Assembly (NCBI GenBank): GCA_017615615.1
Contig: JAFZZW010000074.1
Span: 1 to 64,000, forward strand
DNA from: Bacteroidales bacterium
GTDB taxonomy: Bacteria; Bacteroidota; Bacteroidia; Bacteroidales; UBA932
Direction of reading: 5' to 3'
DNA length: 64,000 bases
Notes under the pieces: generated by a model
Seen by the model: only the letters and a program-made list of their open reading frames with translations
Told to the model about the DNA's origin: nothing
The model's database searches: none
Program-made: the position numbers and the translations under genes
Shown: positions 34,095 through 42,984 of the stretch, in pieces
Numbering within the stretch: the first letter of the stretch is position 1
Layout of the letters: each line of letters begins with the position of its first letter

Positions 34095-34874
34095 ATGGAA
34101 TTCAACTTAAAAATATGGCGTCAGAAGAACGCCAAGGCAAAAGGCCACTTCGAGACTTATCATATTTCTGGTATAGAGGAGGATGCGTCTTTCCTTGAGA
34201 TGCTGGACATCCTCAATGAACAGCTTATCCGCGAGGGTTGCGACCCCGTGGCGGTAGAGCGCGGTTGCAAGAGCAGCGGTCCCGTGTCCTTCGACCATGA
34301 CTGCCGCGAAGGCATCTGCGGTGCCTGCTCGTTGTATATAGACGGTCGCGCGCACGGTCCGGACGACCATGTGACCACCTGCCAGCTGTTCATGCGTCAT
34401 TTCAAGAACGGGGCAACAATTACGGTAGAGCCCTGGAGAAGCAAGGCATTCCCTGTAATCAAGGACCTTGTAGTTGACCGTACCGCTTTTGACAAGATTC
34501 TGCAGGCAGGCGGCTTCATTTCCGTCCGTACCGGATCGGCCCAGGACGCCAACAATATACTCATCCCTCACGACAAGGCAGAGGAAAGCATGGATGCCGC
34601 CGCCTGTGTAGGTTGCGGTGCCTGCGTCGCTACCTGCAAGAACGGCTCCGCCATGCTGTTCGTCGCCGCACGCGTAAGCTCCCTGGCGCTGCTTCCTCAG
34701 GGACGCCCCGAGGCAAAGCGCCGTGCCAAAGCTATGATTGCCAAGATGGACGAACTCGGCTTCGGCGGATGTACCAACACCCGCGCCTGCGAGCTCGAAT
34801 GCCCCAAGGGAATCACTGTGGCTCACATCGCCCGCCTCAACAGGGAGTTCCTCAAGGCTAAGTTTTCGGATTAG
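34095..34874 (+). CDS. sdhB: Fumarate reductase/succinate dehydrogenase iron-sulfur subunit
   Basis: 259 aa from ATG at 34095, one base after the sdhA stop. The plant-type ferredoxin domain has [15 protein letters not shown] for the [2Fe-2S] cluster, and the C-terminal domain carries [14 protein letters not shown] and [10 protein letters not shown], which bind the [4Fe-4S] and [3Fe-4S] clusters. It passes electrons between the flavoprotein and the membrane quinone site, which needs a cytochrome b subunit not encoded here. It ends 1 nt from the convergent hflX stop. Confidence 0.96.
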   Translation: MEFNLKIWRQKNAKAKGHFETYHISGIEEDASFLEMLDILNEQLIREGCDPVAVERGCKSSGPVSFDHDCREGICGACSLYIDGRAHGPDDHVTTCQLFMRHFKNGATITVEPWRSKAFPVIKDLVVDRTAFDKILQAGGFISVRTGSAQDANNILIPHDKAEESMDAAACVGCGACVATCKNGSAMLFVAARVSSLALLPQGRPEAKRRAKAMIAKMDELGFGGCTNTRACELECPKGITVAHIARLNREFLKAKFSD

Positions 34875-34875
34875 T

Positions 34876-36048
34876 TTACCAGAGGAAATTGTTGAAAGGC
34901 CAACGGCCGGCGTGAATTTCCGCTACCATCTTATATATGTCGGTCCTGAGTTTGGGGAGGCCTTCCCGGCTCAGGGCTGACATGAATATACAGGGCTTAT
35001 TATCGTCTTTCCATTCGGCTTTGATGTCGTCCAGGGTGCGGTTTTTCTTGCTTTTGGGCTGAAGGGAGAACTCGTCGTAGGGCTCGTAGGTATAATTGTC
35101 TATCTTGTTGAAGATGACGTATTGCGGCTTGTCCCCCGCCCCGATATCCTTGAGAGTCTTGAGGACAACATTCATCTGCTCCTCGAAATCGGGGGCGGAA
35201 ACGTCCACCACGTGCACCAGGATATCGGCCTCGCGGACTTCGTCGAGCGTGCTTTTGAAAGCCTCGATCAGCTGCGTGGGCAGTTTGCGTATGAATCCTA
35301 CCGTATCGCTGAGCAGGAATGGGCAATTGTCGATAACTACCTTGCGGACGGTGGTATCCAGCGTTGCGAAGAGCTTGTTTTCCGCGAATACGGTCGATTT
35401 TGACAGCAGGTTCATCAGGGTGCTCTTTCCGACGTTGGTATAACCTACGAGCGACAGGCGTACCAGCTGTCCGCGGTTGCTCCTCTGGGTGGCCATCTGC
35501 TTGTCCACCTTCTTGAGCTGTTCCTTCAGGCGGGCTATCCTTTCCCGCACGATACGGCGGTCAACCTCGATCTGGCTCTCGCCCATGCCTCCTCTGGTGC
35601 CGATACCGCCCCTCTGGCGTTCCAGGTGGGTCCACATGCCTGCCAGTCGCGGCAGCATGTAGTTGTATCGGGCCAGGTCTACCTGCATCTTTGCATATGC
35701 GGTTTTGGCCCTCTGGGAGAAGATTTCAAGAATCAGGCTTGTGCGGTCGATGACGGACGATGATTTTATTACCTTCTCGATGTTGCGCTGCTGCATCGGG
35801 GAGAGTTCGTCGTCGAATATAACGTAGTTGATACAGTGTTCCTCGCAGTAGTCGGCTATTTCCTTGAGCTTTCCGCTGCGGATGTAGGTGGCCTTTTCCG
35901 GGTGGTCTATCCTCTGGAGGAATTTCCTGTCGCCTTTGACTCCTGCCGTTTCCGCCAGAAACTCAAGTTCGTCAAGATACTCCTCTTTTTTTCGTTCGTC
36001 CTCGCCCTGTAGAATAATTCCTACGAATACCGCTGTTTCTTCTGTCAT
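34876..36048 (-). CDS. hflX: GTPase HflX
   Basis: 390 aa. The N-terminal HflX domain (about 1-190, with the family block MWTHLERQRGGIGTRGG) is followed by an Obg-like G domain: G1 GYTNVGKSTL, G3 SDTVGFIRKLP and G4 NKID. HflX binds the 50S subunit and helps to rescue or split stalled ribosomes. It is transcribed away from sdhB and follows the tonB terminator, so it has its own or read-through promoter. Confidence 0.96.
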   Translation of the reverse strand: MTEETAVFVGIILQGEDERKKEEYLDELEFLAETAGVKGDRKFLQRIDHPEKATYIRSGKLKEIADYCEEHCINYVIFDDELSPMQQRNIEKVIKSSSVIDRTSLILEIFSQRAKTAYAKMQVDLARYNYMLPRLAGMWTHLERQRGGIGTRGGMGESQIEVDRRIVRERIARLKEQLKKVDKQMATQRSNRGQLVRLSLVGYTNVGKSTLMNLLSKSTVFAENKLFATLDTTVRKVVIDNCPFLLSDTVGFIRKLPTQLIEAFKSTLDEVREADILVHVVDVSAPDFEEQMNVVLKTLKDIGAGDKPQYVIFNKIDNYTYEPYDEFSLQPKSKKNRTLDDIKAEWKDDNKPCIFMSALSREGLPKLRTDIYKMVAEIHAGRWPFNNFLW

Positions 36049-36055
36049 ATCTTAT

Positions 36056-36084
36056 CAAAAAAAGGCCATCCGTTGGGACAGCCT
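36056..36084 (-). terminator. Terminator after tonB
   Basis: Minus strand: 9-bp arms AGGCTGTCC and GGATGGCCT (two G-U pairs) with loop CAAC, then T7. It separates tonB from hflX. Confidence 0.8.
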
Positions 36085-36105
36085 CTTATTATTTGCAGTG
36101 TTATT

Positions 36106-36795
36106 TTATCTGAGCTGGAAGATAACAGGGAAGGTGTATGTAACCTTGACCTTGCGGTCGCGCTGTTTGCCGGGAGTCCACTTGGGGGACATGGAAACTA
36201 CGCGGACAGCCTCCTTGTCCAATGAGGGATCGACGCCGCGGAGGACCTTGACGTCTGATACGGAGCCGTCGGTCTTGACGGTAAACTGGAGCATTACGCG
36301 GCCCTGGACGCCATTTTCCTTTGCGACCTCGGGATAAACCAGACGCTGGTTGACCCATTTGGAGAAATCGTTGGCGTCGCCTCCCTGGAACTTGGGTTTC
36401 TCTTCAACGAGCTGGAAGGGAATGGTTTCCTCTTCCACGACTTCTTCCTTGACCTCTTCAACGTAGTCCTGGATTTCTACACCAAGGCTGCTGTCGTCCT
36501 CGAGGTTGAGGATGTTGTCGTTGACCTTGATATCGTCGTCGATAATGTCGATCTGGTCTGACAGGACGGGGATTTTTGCAAGCTCGGGCGGCGGAGGAGG
36601 AGTCTCCTGGGTGATGGGGATCATCTCTTCCTCGATAATTTCAGTGTTTTCGGCCAGGAGGCTGCTCTCTTTCTTCTCCTTGCTGCTCCACTCGAAGGCA
36701 AGGAGCGTGACGAGCAGGGCGACGATAAATCCTATTTCGACGAACAGGAGTCGCTTGTTCTCCAGGCTGGCCTTTTGTGATTTCTTGACTTCCAT
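36106..36795 (-). CDS. Energy transducer TonB
   Basis: 229 aa. One membrane anchor at about residues 16-35 (LLFVEIGFIVALLVTLLAF), an acidic linker with a short proline run (ETPPPPPELAKIP, about 64-76), and a C-terminal TonB domain (about 150-229) with GRVMLQFTVKTDGSVSD and ending VTYTFPVIFQLR. TonB couples proton-motive force from ExbBD to outer membrane receptors. exbB/exbD are not nearby. Members of this type in Bacteroidota occur in several copies, so its receptor cannot be named. Confidence 0.92.
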   Translation of the reverse strand: MEVKKSQKASLENKRLLFVEIGFIVALLVTLLAFEWSSKEKKESSLLAENTEIIEEEMIPITQETPPPPPELAKIPVLSDQIDIIDDDIKVNDNILNLEDDSSLGVEIQDYVEEVKEEVVEEETIPFQLVEEKPKFQGGDANDFSKWVNQRLVYPEVAKENGVQGRVMLQFTVKTDGSVSDVKVLRGVDPSLDKEAVRVVSMSPKWTPGKQRDRKVKVTYTFPVIFQLR

Positions 36796-36867
36796 ATCTG
36801 GTAATTTATTTTAGTCCATTCAAGTTGTAAAGATATGAATATTTAATTTCAATTCCAATTTTTGTTG

Positions 36868-36875
36868 TAGATTTG
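36868..36875 (+). promoter_or_regulatory. -7 element of ybeY-mnmG
   Basis: TAGATTTG matches TAnnTTTG and ends 22 nt before the ybeY ATG. Confidence 0.5.
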
Positions 36876-36897
36876 CGTCGTTTTATCACTTCAGGTT

Positions 36898-37323
36898 ATG
36901 GTCAGGTACTTTTTTGAGGATGTAAAGTTTCAGTACAAAGACAGGAGGTTCAACAATTCCTGGCTCAAGCTGGTGGCCGAGAGTGAAATATGCCGTCTGG
37001 GCGATATCAACATCATTTTCTGCTCCGACCCGTATATACTTCGTATCAACCTTCAATATTTGGGCCACGATTACTTTACGGACATCATTACCTTCGATTA
37101 TTCGGAAAAACCGGTCGTCTCCGGGGACCTTTTCATAAGCGTCGACTCCGTGCGCGAGAATGCCGCTTATTACGGAACCGAGTTTACAGAAGAGCTGCAC
37201 CGAGTGATTGTCCACGGCCTTCTCCATCTCATCGGTTACGACGACCATTCGGAAGAGGATATCAAGACTATGAGATCCAAGGAGAACTATTACCTCGATA
37301 TCCGCCGTTCCCTTGCAAAGTGA
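36898..37323 (+). CDS. ybeY: Endoribonuclease YbeY
   Basis: 141 aa, usual for YbeY/UPF0054. The metal-binding signature is [13 protein letters not shown], with H106, H110 and H117; the third His is one residue further on than in the standard HGxLHLxGYDH form. YbeY processes the 3' end of 16S rRNA and takes part in ribosome quality control. The 3' end overlaps mnmG by 11 nt, so the two genes are translationally coupled. Confidence 0.93.
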   Translation: MVRYFFEDVKFQYKDRRFNNSWLKLVAESEICRLGDINIIFCSDPYILRINLQYLGHDYFTDIITFDYSEKPVVSGDLFISVDSVRENAAYYGTEFTEELHRVIVHGLLHLIGYDDHSEEDIKTMRSKENYYLDIRRSLAK

Positions 37324-39199
37324 GTTTGACATAATAGTTGTCGGCGGCGGCCATGCCGGATGCGAAGCGGCGGTAGCTGCCGCCCGGCTGGGATCTTCCG
37401 TCCTGCTCGTCAGCATGGACTCCCTTTCTTTTGCCAAGATGTCCTGCAACCCTGCGATAGGCGGAATAGCCAAGGGACAGATAGTCCGGGAGATCGACGC
37501 CCTGGGTGGATGTACCGGACTTGTAACGGACGCCACCACCCTGCAGTTCCGTATGCTCAACAAGTCCAAAGGGCCCGCTATGTGGAGCCCAAGGGCGCAG
37601 TGCGATAAAATCCGCTTTTCGCTCTATTGGCGAGAAATTCTTATAAACACCTCAGGTTTAAGTGTTTACGAAGATTTGGCGGATTCTTTTCTCGTTGAGA
37701 ATTCAAAAATTTGCGGCATTCGTACCAGAGGGGGTTGTATTTTTCGCTCCAGAGCGGTTGTTTTGACGGCCGGAACCTTCCTTGGCGGGAAGCTGTTTGT
37801 CGGTCGCCGGCAATTCACTGGCGGTCGTCTCGGTGAACAGAGTTCCATCGGACTTACCGATCAGCTCAAGTCTTTGGGAATTCCGACCGACCGTATGAAG
37901 ACCGGAACTCCTCCAAGGATCGACATTACTTCTGTTGATGTTTCCCGTCTGCCCCGTCAGAAAGGAGATGAATCGCCCGAGCGGTTTTCTTTCCTGAATG
38001 TGCCGTCGTCGGTTCAACAATCCGGAGAGCAGATAGACTGTTTCATCGTCCATACCAACGAAGAGGTTCATGCCCGATTAAGGAAAGGATTCTCGGATTC
38101 ACCCCTTTTTACAGGAGTGATCCATGGGCGCGGACCCCGCTATTGTCCCAGTATCGAAGACAAACTCAGGGTGTTCCCCGAGAACGATTCGCACCAGCTT
38201 TTCCTTGAACCCGAGGGGCGAGGAACCAACGAGTATTATCTTCAAGGCTTCTCCAGTTCCCTCCCCTTCTCTGTGCAGATGAATGCATTGCATGCTATTC
38301 CCGGGCTTGAGAACGTGAGGGTTTTCAGGCCTGCATATGCAGTGGAGTACGACTTCTTCGATCCTACTTTCCTCAAACCTACTCTTGAGTCAAAGGTGTT
38401 GCCTGGCCTTTTCCTGGCCGGTCAGGTTAATGGAACAACTGGATATGAGGAGGCCGCGGCTCAAGGGTTGATAGCCGGAATCAACGCTCATTTGTCGATC
38501 AATTCCTGCGCTCCGTTCGTGCTCAGGCGTGACGAGGCCTACATAGGCGTTCTGATAGACGACCTTATTACCAAAGGTGTAGATGAGCCCTACAGGATGT
38601 TCACCTCGCGGGCAGAATACAGGATTCTTCTCCGGCAGGACAATGCCGATTTGCGTTTGACAGAAAGAGCCTATGATCTCGGTCTTGCTTCTCGCGAGCG
38701 CTATGAGTTGATGCGGGAAAAGTATAATGCAGTTGACCGCCTTACATCCCTTTGCGAACAGAATAATCTTACCGCGAACGTCGCAAATCCTTTCCTTCTG
38801 GAGCACGGATCATCAGCGCTTGCTGAGTCCAAGAGGATTGCCGATGTTGCCACCAGGCCGGAGCTATCCTTGAGTGATATTCTGTCTTGTGTTCCACGTG
38901 GAACACTTAATCGCTATGGGTTCGACGACGTGCCTTCAGCAGAGATTTCTGATGCTGTAGAAATCAATCTTAAGTATAAAGGTTATATCAACCGTGAGCG
39001 TGAGCTGGTTGAAAAGATGCGAAGGCTCGAGGATCTGGTTATTCCTGATGGCTTCGACTTCGACAAGATTTCCGGCCTGACGATAGAGTGTCGTCAAAAG
39101 TTCAAGAAATATACTCCTCATACTATCGCCCAGGCCTCCCGTATCTCCGGTGTCTCCCCCGCTGACATTTCCGTTCTTCTGGTTTATTTTGGTCGGTAG
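37313..39199 (+). CDS. mnmG: tRNA uridine-5-carboxymethylaminomethyl modification enzyme MnmG (GidA)
   Basis: 628 aa. It starts with TTG at 37313; no ATG is available and the FAD motif [12 protein letters not shown] begins only nine codons later. Family blocks [31 protein letters not shown] (quoted in part) and [16 protein letters not shown] are intact, and the C-terminal helical tRNA-binding part is complete ([15 protein letters not shown]). With MnmE it modifies U34 of certain tRNAs. Codon choice turns visibly more AT-rich from about 37620. A perfect parS-like palindrome lies in the gene at 38890. Confidence 0.97.
   Translation: MQSEFDIIVVGGGHAGCEAAVAAARLGSSVLLVSMDSLSFAKMSCNPAIGGIAKGQIVREIDALGGCTGLVTDATTLQFRMLNKSKGPAMWSPRAQCDKIRFSLYWREILINTSGLSVYEDLADSFLVENSKICGIRTRGGCIFRSRAVVLTAGTFLGGKLFVGRRQFTGGRLGEQSSIGLTDQLKSLGIPTDRMKTGTPPRIDITSVDVSRLPRQKGDESPERFSFLNVPSSVQQSGEQIDCFIVHTNEEVHARLRKGFSDSPLFTGVIHGRGPRYCPSIEDKLRVFPENDSHQLFLEPEGRGTNEYYLQGFSSSLPFSVQMNALHAIPGLENVRVFRPAYAVEYDFFDPTFLKPTLESKVLPGLFLAGQVNGTTGYEEAAAQGLIAGINAHLSINSCAPFVLRRDEAYIGVLIDDLITKGVDEPYRMFTSRAEYRILLRQDNADLRLTERAYDLGLASRERYELMREKYNAVDRLTSLCEQNNLTANVANPFLLEHGSSALAESKRIADVATRPELSLSDILSCVPRGTLNRYGFDDVPSAEISDAVEINLKYKGYINRERELVEKMRRLEDLVIPDGFDFDKISGLTIECRQKFKKYTPHTIAQASRISGVSPADISVLLVYFGR
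38890..38905. promoter_or_regulatory. parS-type centromere site 1 (inside mnmG)
   Basis: TGTTCCACGTGGAACA is a perfect 16-bp palindrome that matches the conserved bacterial parS consensus bound by ParB, in the GTTCCACGTGGAAC form known from Pseudomonas. It encodes part of VPRGT in MnmG. Confidence 0.8.
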
Positions 39200-39217
39200 T
39201 TGTATTTCCTCTGAGTT

Positions 39218-39233
39218 TGTTCCACGTGGAACA
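39218..39233. promoter_or_regulatory. parS-type centromere site 2 (after mnmG)
   Basis: A second perfect copy of TGTTCCACGTGGAACA, 328 bp from the first, in the 42-bp gap between the convergent mnmG and ruvA stops. Two identical 16-mers this close cannot reasonably be chance. Confidence 0.85.
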
Positions 39234-39241
39234 AAGGGGGG

Positions 39242-39835
39242 CTAAAGCATCTGAAGGGCGGACTTGATGATTTGTTCGACGCTGGCGCGAGGGTTGGCCT
39301 TGAGGATCGCCTGAACGGCTTTCTGGATATTGGCTTTGTTGAAACCGAGCATCTGGAGCGCGCTGGTAGCTTCATCGGCAGCGGCATTGGACTCGCTGGT
39401 GAACAGGACGTCAGAACTGGCGCCTCCGCCTTTGACAATCTTGTCTTTAAGCTCAAGGATGATGCGCTGGGCGCTCTTGAGGCCGATGCCTTTAACCGAT
39501 TTAAGAGAATTGACGTTCTCTGAAAGGATGGCATCCTCCAGCTCACGGGACGTCATGGACGACAGGATCATCCTGGCAGAAGCCGCTCCCATGCCGGATA
39601 CGCCGGTAATAAGGCGGAAAAGCTCCCTCTCATCCTTGGACGCGAAGCCGTAATCGACGGTGGTGCCGTCCCGTTGGTTGAATTGGGACTGGATGTAGAT
39701 GACAGCCTCTTTCTTGCCCTCAAGCTTCTCATATGTCTGGAGAGATATTTCCAGGCAATAACCCATTCCCTGATTGTCTATGACCAATCTGGTGGGGGAT
39801 AATTCTTCGATGCGTCCGTTGATATATTCCAGCAT
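39242..39835 (-). CDS. ruvA: Holliday junction DNA helicase subunit RuvA
   Basis: 197 aa from ATG at 39835, which gives the standard start MLEYINGRIEEL; the frame extends further but without family similarity. The OB-fold N-terminal domain (GYCLEISLQTYEKL), the helix-hairpin-helix pair (LFRLITGVSGMGAASARMIL and VKGIGLKSAQRIILELKDK, each quoted within limits) and the C-terminal RuvB-binding domain (about 150-197) are all present. RuvA tetramers hold the Holliday junction while RuvB (31057-32079) drives migration. Confidence 0.97.
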   Translation of the reverse strand: MLEYINGRIEELSPTRLVIDNQGMGYCLEISLQTYEKLEGKKEAVIYIQSQFNQRDGTTVDYGFASKDERELFRLITGVSGMGAASARMILSSMTSRELEDAILSENVNSLKSVKGIGLKSAQRIILELKDKIVKGGGASSDVLFTSESNAAADEATSALQMLGFNKANIQKAVQAILKANPRASVEQIIKSALQML

Positions 39836-39904
39836 ATTCAGTTCTGTTTCCCGCAAAAATACAGAATAATTTGTAATTTTGTAAGTACAATCTGCTAAAC
39901 AATA

Positions 39905-41029
39905 ATGGACAGAAGACAATTCATAGGATTATCAGCCTCCGCGGCCCTCGTTGCCGGCCTGACCTCCTGCGGCGTGCGCCCCAAGGCTGTGGAAACGCAC
40001 TGCGGCGGCCCGATGAAGTTGCGCTTCTACCCATACGAATTGCAGCTTGCGCACACTTTCACCGTATCCTCCTATTCCCGCAAAACAACCCCTGACGTAC
40101 AGGTGGAAATAGAGTATGACGGTATTACCGGATACGGCGAGGCCTCCATGCCACCCTACCTCGGCCACACCGTGGAAAGCGTTTGCTCATTCCTCTCAAA
40201 AGTGGACCTGAGCGGCTTCCGGAGCCCTTTTCTGCTGGAGGATATAATGGAGTATCTTGACTCCCTTTCTCCCGGAGACTCCCCTGCCAAGGCGGCAATC
40301 GACATCGCCCTGCACGACCTTACCGGAAAACTCATGGGGGAGCCTTTGTTCAGGATCTGGGGTTACAATCCGGACAAATCAGGCCCTACGACGTTTACAA
40401 TAGGCATCGACACCCCGGAAATCGTGCGTCAGAAGACGGAGGAATGCGCCGGTCTCTATCGTATCCTTAAGGTTAAAGTCGGCCTGGACAGCGACGAGCA
40501 GATGATAAACACAATCCGCAGCGTCACGGATCTTCCAATCGCAGTAGATGCCAACCAGGGCTGGAAAGACCGCAGCAAGGCCTTGGACGAAATCCATTGG
40601 CTCAAGGAAAAAGGCGTCGTGCTGGTCGAACAGCCACTTCCAGTCGACCGTCTGGACGATACCGCATGGCTGACCGAGCGCAGTCCGCTTCCCATAGTTG
40701 CCGACGAGTCCATCCAGCGGCTTAAGGACCTTCCCCGTATCAAAGGAGCTTTCAGCGGTATCAACATTAAGCTTATGAAATGCACCGGTCTTCTGGAGGC
40801 CCGCAAAATGATAGCTTATGCCCGCGCCGAAGGCATGATGGTGATGCTCGGCTGCATGACCGAAACATCTTGCGCATGCACCGCCGCAGCCCACCTCTCC
40901 CCTGCCGCCGACTTCTGCGATATCGACGGCAACCTATTGATTACTAATGATTTATTCTCCGGAATGAAGGTTCGGGACGGCTTGATGGTCCTCCCTGATT
41001 CTCCCGGTCTCGGCCTTACCAGATTATGA
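39905..41029 (+). CDS. Exported dipeptide epimerase (enolase superfamily)
   Basis: 374 aa. The N-terminus has a twin-arginine-like start, DRRQFIGL, and a lipobox-like LTSC (Cys22), so the protein may be a Tat-exported lipoprotein. The enolase-superfamily barrel follows: capping domain to about 150, the catalytic KVKVG block near 190, metal ligands in VDANQGW (about 213-219), VLVEQPL and VADESI, and the C-terminal GCMTETSC block. It fits L-Ala-D/L-Glu or related dipeptide epimerases, which recycle murein peptides. Export would put it in the periplasm, where such peptides arise. It overlaps sufS by 4 nt. Confidence 0.85.
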   Translation: MDRRQFIGLSASAALVAGLTSCGVRPKAVETHCGGPMKLRFYPYELQLAHTFTVSSYSRKTTPDVQVEIEYDGITGYGEASMPPYLGHTVESVCSFLSKVDLSGFRSPFLLEDIMEYLDSLSPGDSPAKAAIDIALHDLTGKLMGEPLFRIWGYNPDKSGPTTFTIGIDTPEIVRQKTEECAGLYRILKVKVGLDSDEQMINTIRSVTDLPIAVDANQGWKDRSKALDEIHWLKEKGVVLVEQPLPVDRLDDTAWLTERSPLPIVADESIQRLKDLPRIKGAFSGINIKLMKCTGLLEARKMIAYARAEGMMVMLGCMTETSCACTAAAHLSPAADFCDIDGNLLITNDLFSGMKVRDGLMVLPDSPGLGLTRL

Positions 41030-42231
41030 ATATACAACAGCTTCGCGCACAGTTCCCTCAATTGGGCCGTATCGTTTACGGCAAGCCGCTGGTATATCTT
41101 GACAACGCCGCCACTTCGCTTCGCCCGCGCACGGTCATCGACAAGTGGACGGATATTTCATCCAACCGCACCGCCAACCTGCACCGTGCCGTGCATCTGA
41201 CGGCAGTCGAGGCAACGGAGGAATATGAACATACCCGCCAGGACGTCGCACGCTTCATAAACGCCCCCTCTTCAAGCGAGATCGTCTTCACTTCAGGAGC
41301 GACGCACGCCCTCAATCTCCTTGCTTTCGGCATCGGAGAGGCGTTCATAAACCAGGGCGATGAAATCATAGTTAGCGAGGCCGAGCACCATTCGAACCTC
41401 GTCCCCTGGCAGATGCTGTGTAAGCGCAAAGGCGCTGTCCTCAAGCGACTTACGGTGGATGACAACGGGCACCTGAACATCCATCTTCTTCCTTCCCTGA
41501 TCACCCCGGCTACCAAGGTCGTCGCCGTCGCGCATATTTCCAATGTCCTCGGCCTTGTCAACCCTATTCCGGAAATAGCCCGGATTTGCAAGAGCAGCGG
41601 AGTTCTCCTGGTGGTGGACGGAGCACAGGGAATAGTTCACCAAACGGTTGACGTCCAACAACTTGGCTGCGACTTTTACGCCTTCTCCGGGCACAAGATG
41701 TACGCCTCCCCAGGTACTGGCGTCCTGTGGGGCCGCAAGGAGTTGCTGGAGGCGCTTCCCCCCATGTTCGGCGGAGGCGAAATGATAGATTCGGTGTCCT
41801 GGGAATCAAGCACTTACGCCCCGGTTCCCCGCAAGTTCGAAGCCGGCACCCAGAACATCTCCGGCACCCCCACACTCTCCCCCGCCATCGACCTGATGCA
41901 TGAAATGCAGCCGGCAGACGACGTCGAGGAGTACATTTACGAAACCCTTACAAGCGAGCCCGGAATCCGTCTTTACGGCACCACGGACAACCTTCGCCAG
42001 AAGGCTCCGGTATTTTCTTTCACCGTCGAAGGCGCCCACCATGAGGATCTGGCCCTGATTTTGGATAAGATGGGCGTTGCGCTGCGTTCCGGACAGATGT
42101 GTGCAGAGCCCCTGATGGACCGTTTCGGTGTCACTGGCATGCTGCGTGCGTCGTTCGCGCCGTACAATACGATGAGCGAAGCCGAATTTTTCGTATCTTC
42201 GCTGCGCAAAGCGATAAAGATGCTCAAATGA
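41026..42231 (+). CDS. sufS: Cysteine desulfurase SufS
   Basis: 401 aa, normal for type II (SufS/CsdA) desulfurases. It begins QLRAQFPQLGRIVYGKPLVYLDNAA (quoted only as far as needed: VYLDNAATSLRP). The PLP lysine is in SGHKMYASPGTG, and the persulfide-carrying cysteine in RSGQMCAEP (about residue 363). It releases sulfur from cysteine for Fe-S cluster assembly and needs SufE as acceptor, whose gene overlaps its stop by 3-4 nt. It starts with an ATG overlapping the epimerase stop. Confidence 0.97.
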   Translation: MNIQQLRAQFPQLGRIVYGKPLVYLDNAATSLRPRTVIDKWTDISSNRTANLHRAVHLTAVEATEEYEHTRQDVARFINAPSSSEIVFTSGATHALNLLAFGIGEAFINQGDEIIVSEAEHHSNLVPWQMLCKRKGAVLKRLTVDDNGHLNIHLLPSLITPATKVVAVAHISNVLGLVNPIPEIARICKSSGVLLVVDGAQGIVHQTVDVQQLGCDFYAFSGHKMYASPGTGVLWGRKELLEALPPMFGGGEMIDSVSWESSTYAPVPRKFEAGTQNISGTPTLSPAIDLMHEMQPADDVEEYIYETLTSEPGIRLYGTTDNLRQKAPVFSFTVEGAHHEDLALILDKMGVALRSGQMCAEPLMDRFGVTGMLRASFAPYNTMSEAEFFVSSLRKAIKMLK

Positions 42232-42638
42232 CGCTTCAGGAAAAGAAACAACAGATAATCGACGATTTCTCCCTATACGACGAGTGGCTCGACAAATACG
42301 AGTATCTCATCGAACTTGGCAAGTCGCTTCCTCCGTACCCCGAGGAAAAGAAGACCGATGACCGTCTTATAAAAGGCTGTCAATCAAGAGTTTGGCTTGA
42401 CGCTCAAATGTCCGGCGGCCTGCTGGAATTCTCCGCCGACAGCGATGCCGTCATCACCCGCGGCATCATTTGCCTGCTCATCAGCGTCTATTCCGGCCGC
42501 ACTCCCGCGGAAATCCTCTCCGACGACTTCTCCTTCCTGGAAACCATCGGGCTCAAGGAGAACCTCTCCCCCACCCGCGCCAACGGGCTGCTGTCGATGA
42601 TACAGACCATACGTAATAAGGCAAGCGAAAATGTCTGA
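42228..42638 (+). CDS. sufE: Sulfur acceptor protein SufE
   Basis: 136 aa from ATG at 42228, the usual SufE size; an upstream in-frame extension merely overlaps sufS. The catalytic cysteine is in KGCQSRVWL (about Cys50), preceded by the family start EKKQQIIDDFSLYDEWLDKY (quoted to 20 residues). It accepts the persulfide from SufS and passes it on to the SufBCD scaffold. The scaffold genes are not in this window. Its end overlaps the DUF59 gene by 8 nt. Confidence 0.95.
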   Translation: MTLQEKKQQIIDDFSLYDEWLDKYEYLIELGKSLPPYPEEKKTDDRLIKGCQSRVWLDAQMSGGLLEFSADSDAVITRGIICLLISVYSGRTPAEILSDDFSFLETIGLKENLSPTRANGLLSMIQTIRNKASENV

Positions 42639-42984
42639 CGCCGTGCTCACACCCGAGGACGTAAAGGAACTTGCGCCCCTGTACGACAGCGTAATCCTCG
42701 CCCTCAAGCAGGTTTACGACCCGGAAATCCCCGTCAACATATATGACCTCGGACTGATTTACGAGCTCAATATCAACCCTGCGCACGAAGTATTCATCAA
42801 GATGACGTTCACCGCGCCCAACTGCCCCATGGCGGACGAGGTCATAGCGGAGGTGCAGCACAGCGTGGAGAACACCCCGGGCGTGGTCGACTGCCACATC
42901 GAGCTAACCTTCGACCCCGTATGGGACCAGAGCATGCTGTCCGATGAGGCCCGGGTTGCCCTTGGCTGGGATCCGGAGTTATGA
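42631..42984 (+). CDS. SufT-like DUF59/MIP18 family Fe-S protein
   Basis: 117 aa. The MIP18 domain is clear: VYDPEIPVNIYDLGLIYEL (about 29-47) and TAPNCPMADEVIAEV with the conserved cysteine (about Cys68), then the NTPGVVDCHIELTFDP block. Such proteins help to mature Fe-S proteins. Its position, overlapping sufE by 8 nt and folK by 4 nt, supports a SufT-type role with SufS and SufE. Confidence 0.9.
   Translation: MSDAVLTPEDVKELAPLYDSVILALKQVYDPEIPVNIYDLGLIYELNINPAHEVFIKMTFTAPNCPMADEVIAEVQHSVENTPGVVDCHIELTFDPVWDQSMLSDEARVALGWDPEL

Noticed and set aside
37313..37315. Possible frameshift between ybeY and mnmG
   Set aside because: Both proteins are full length; the 11-nt overlap and TTG start explain the arrangement.
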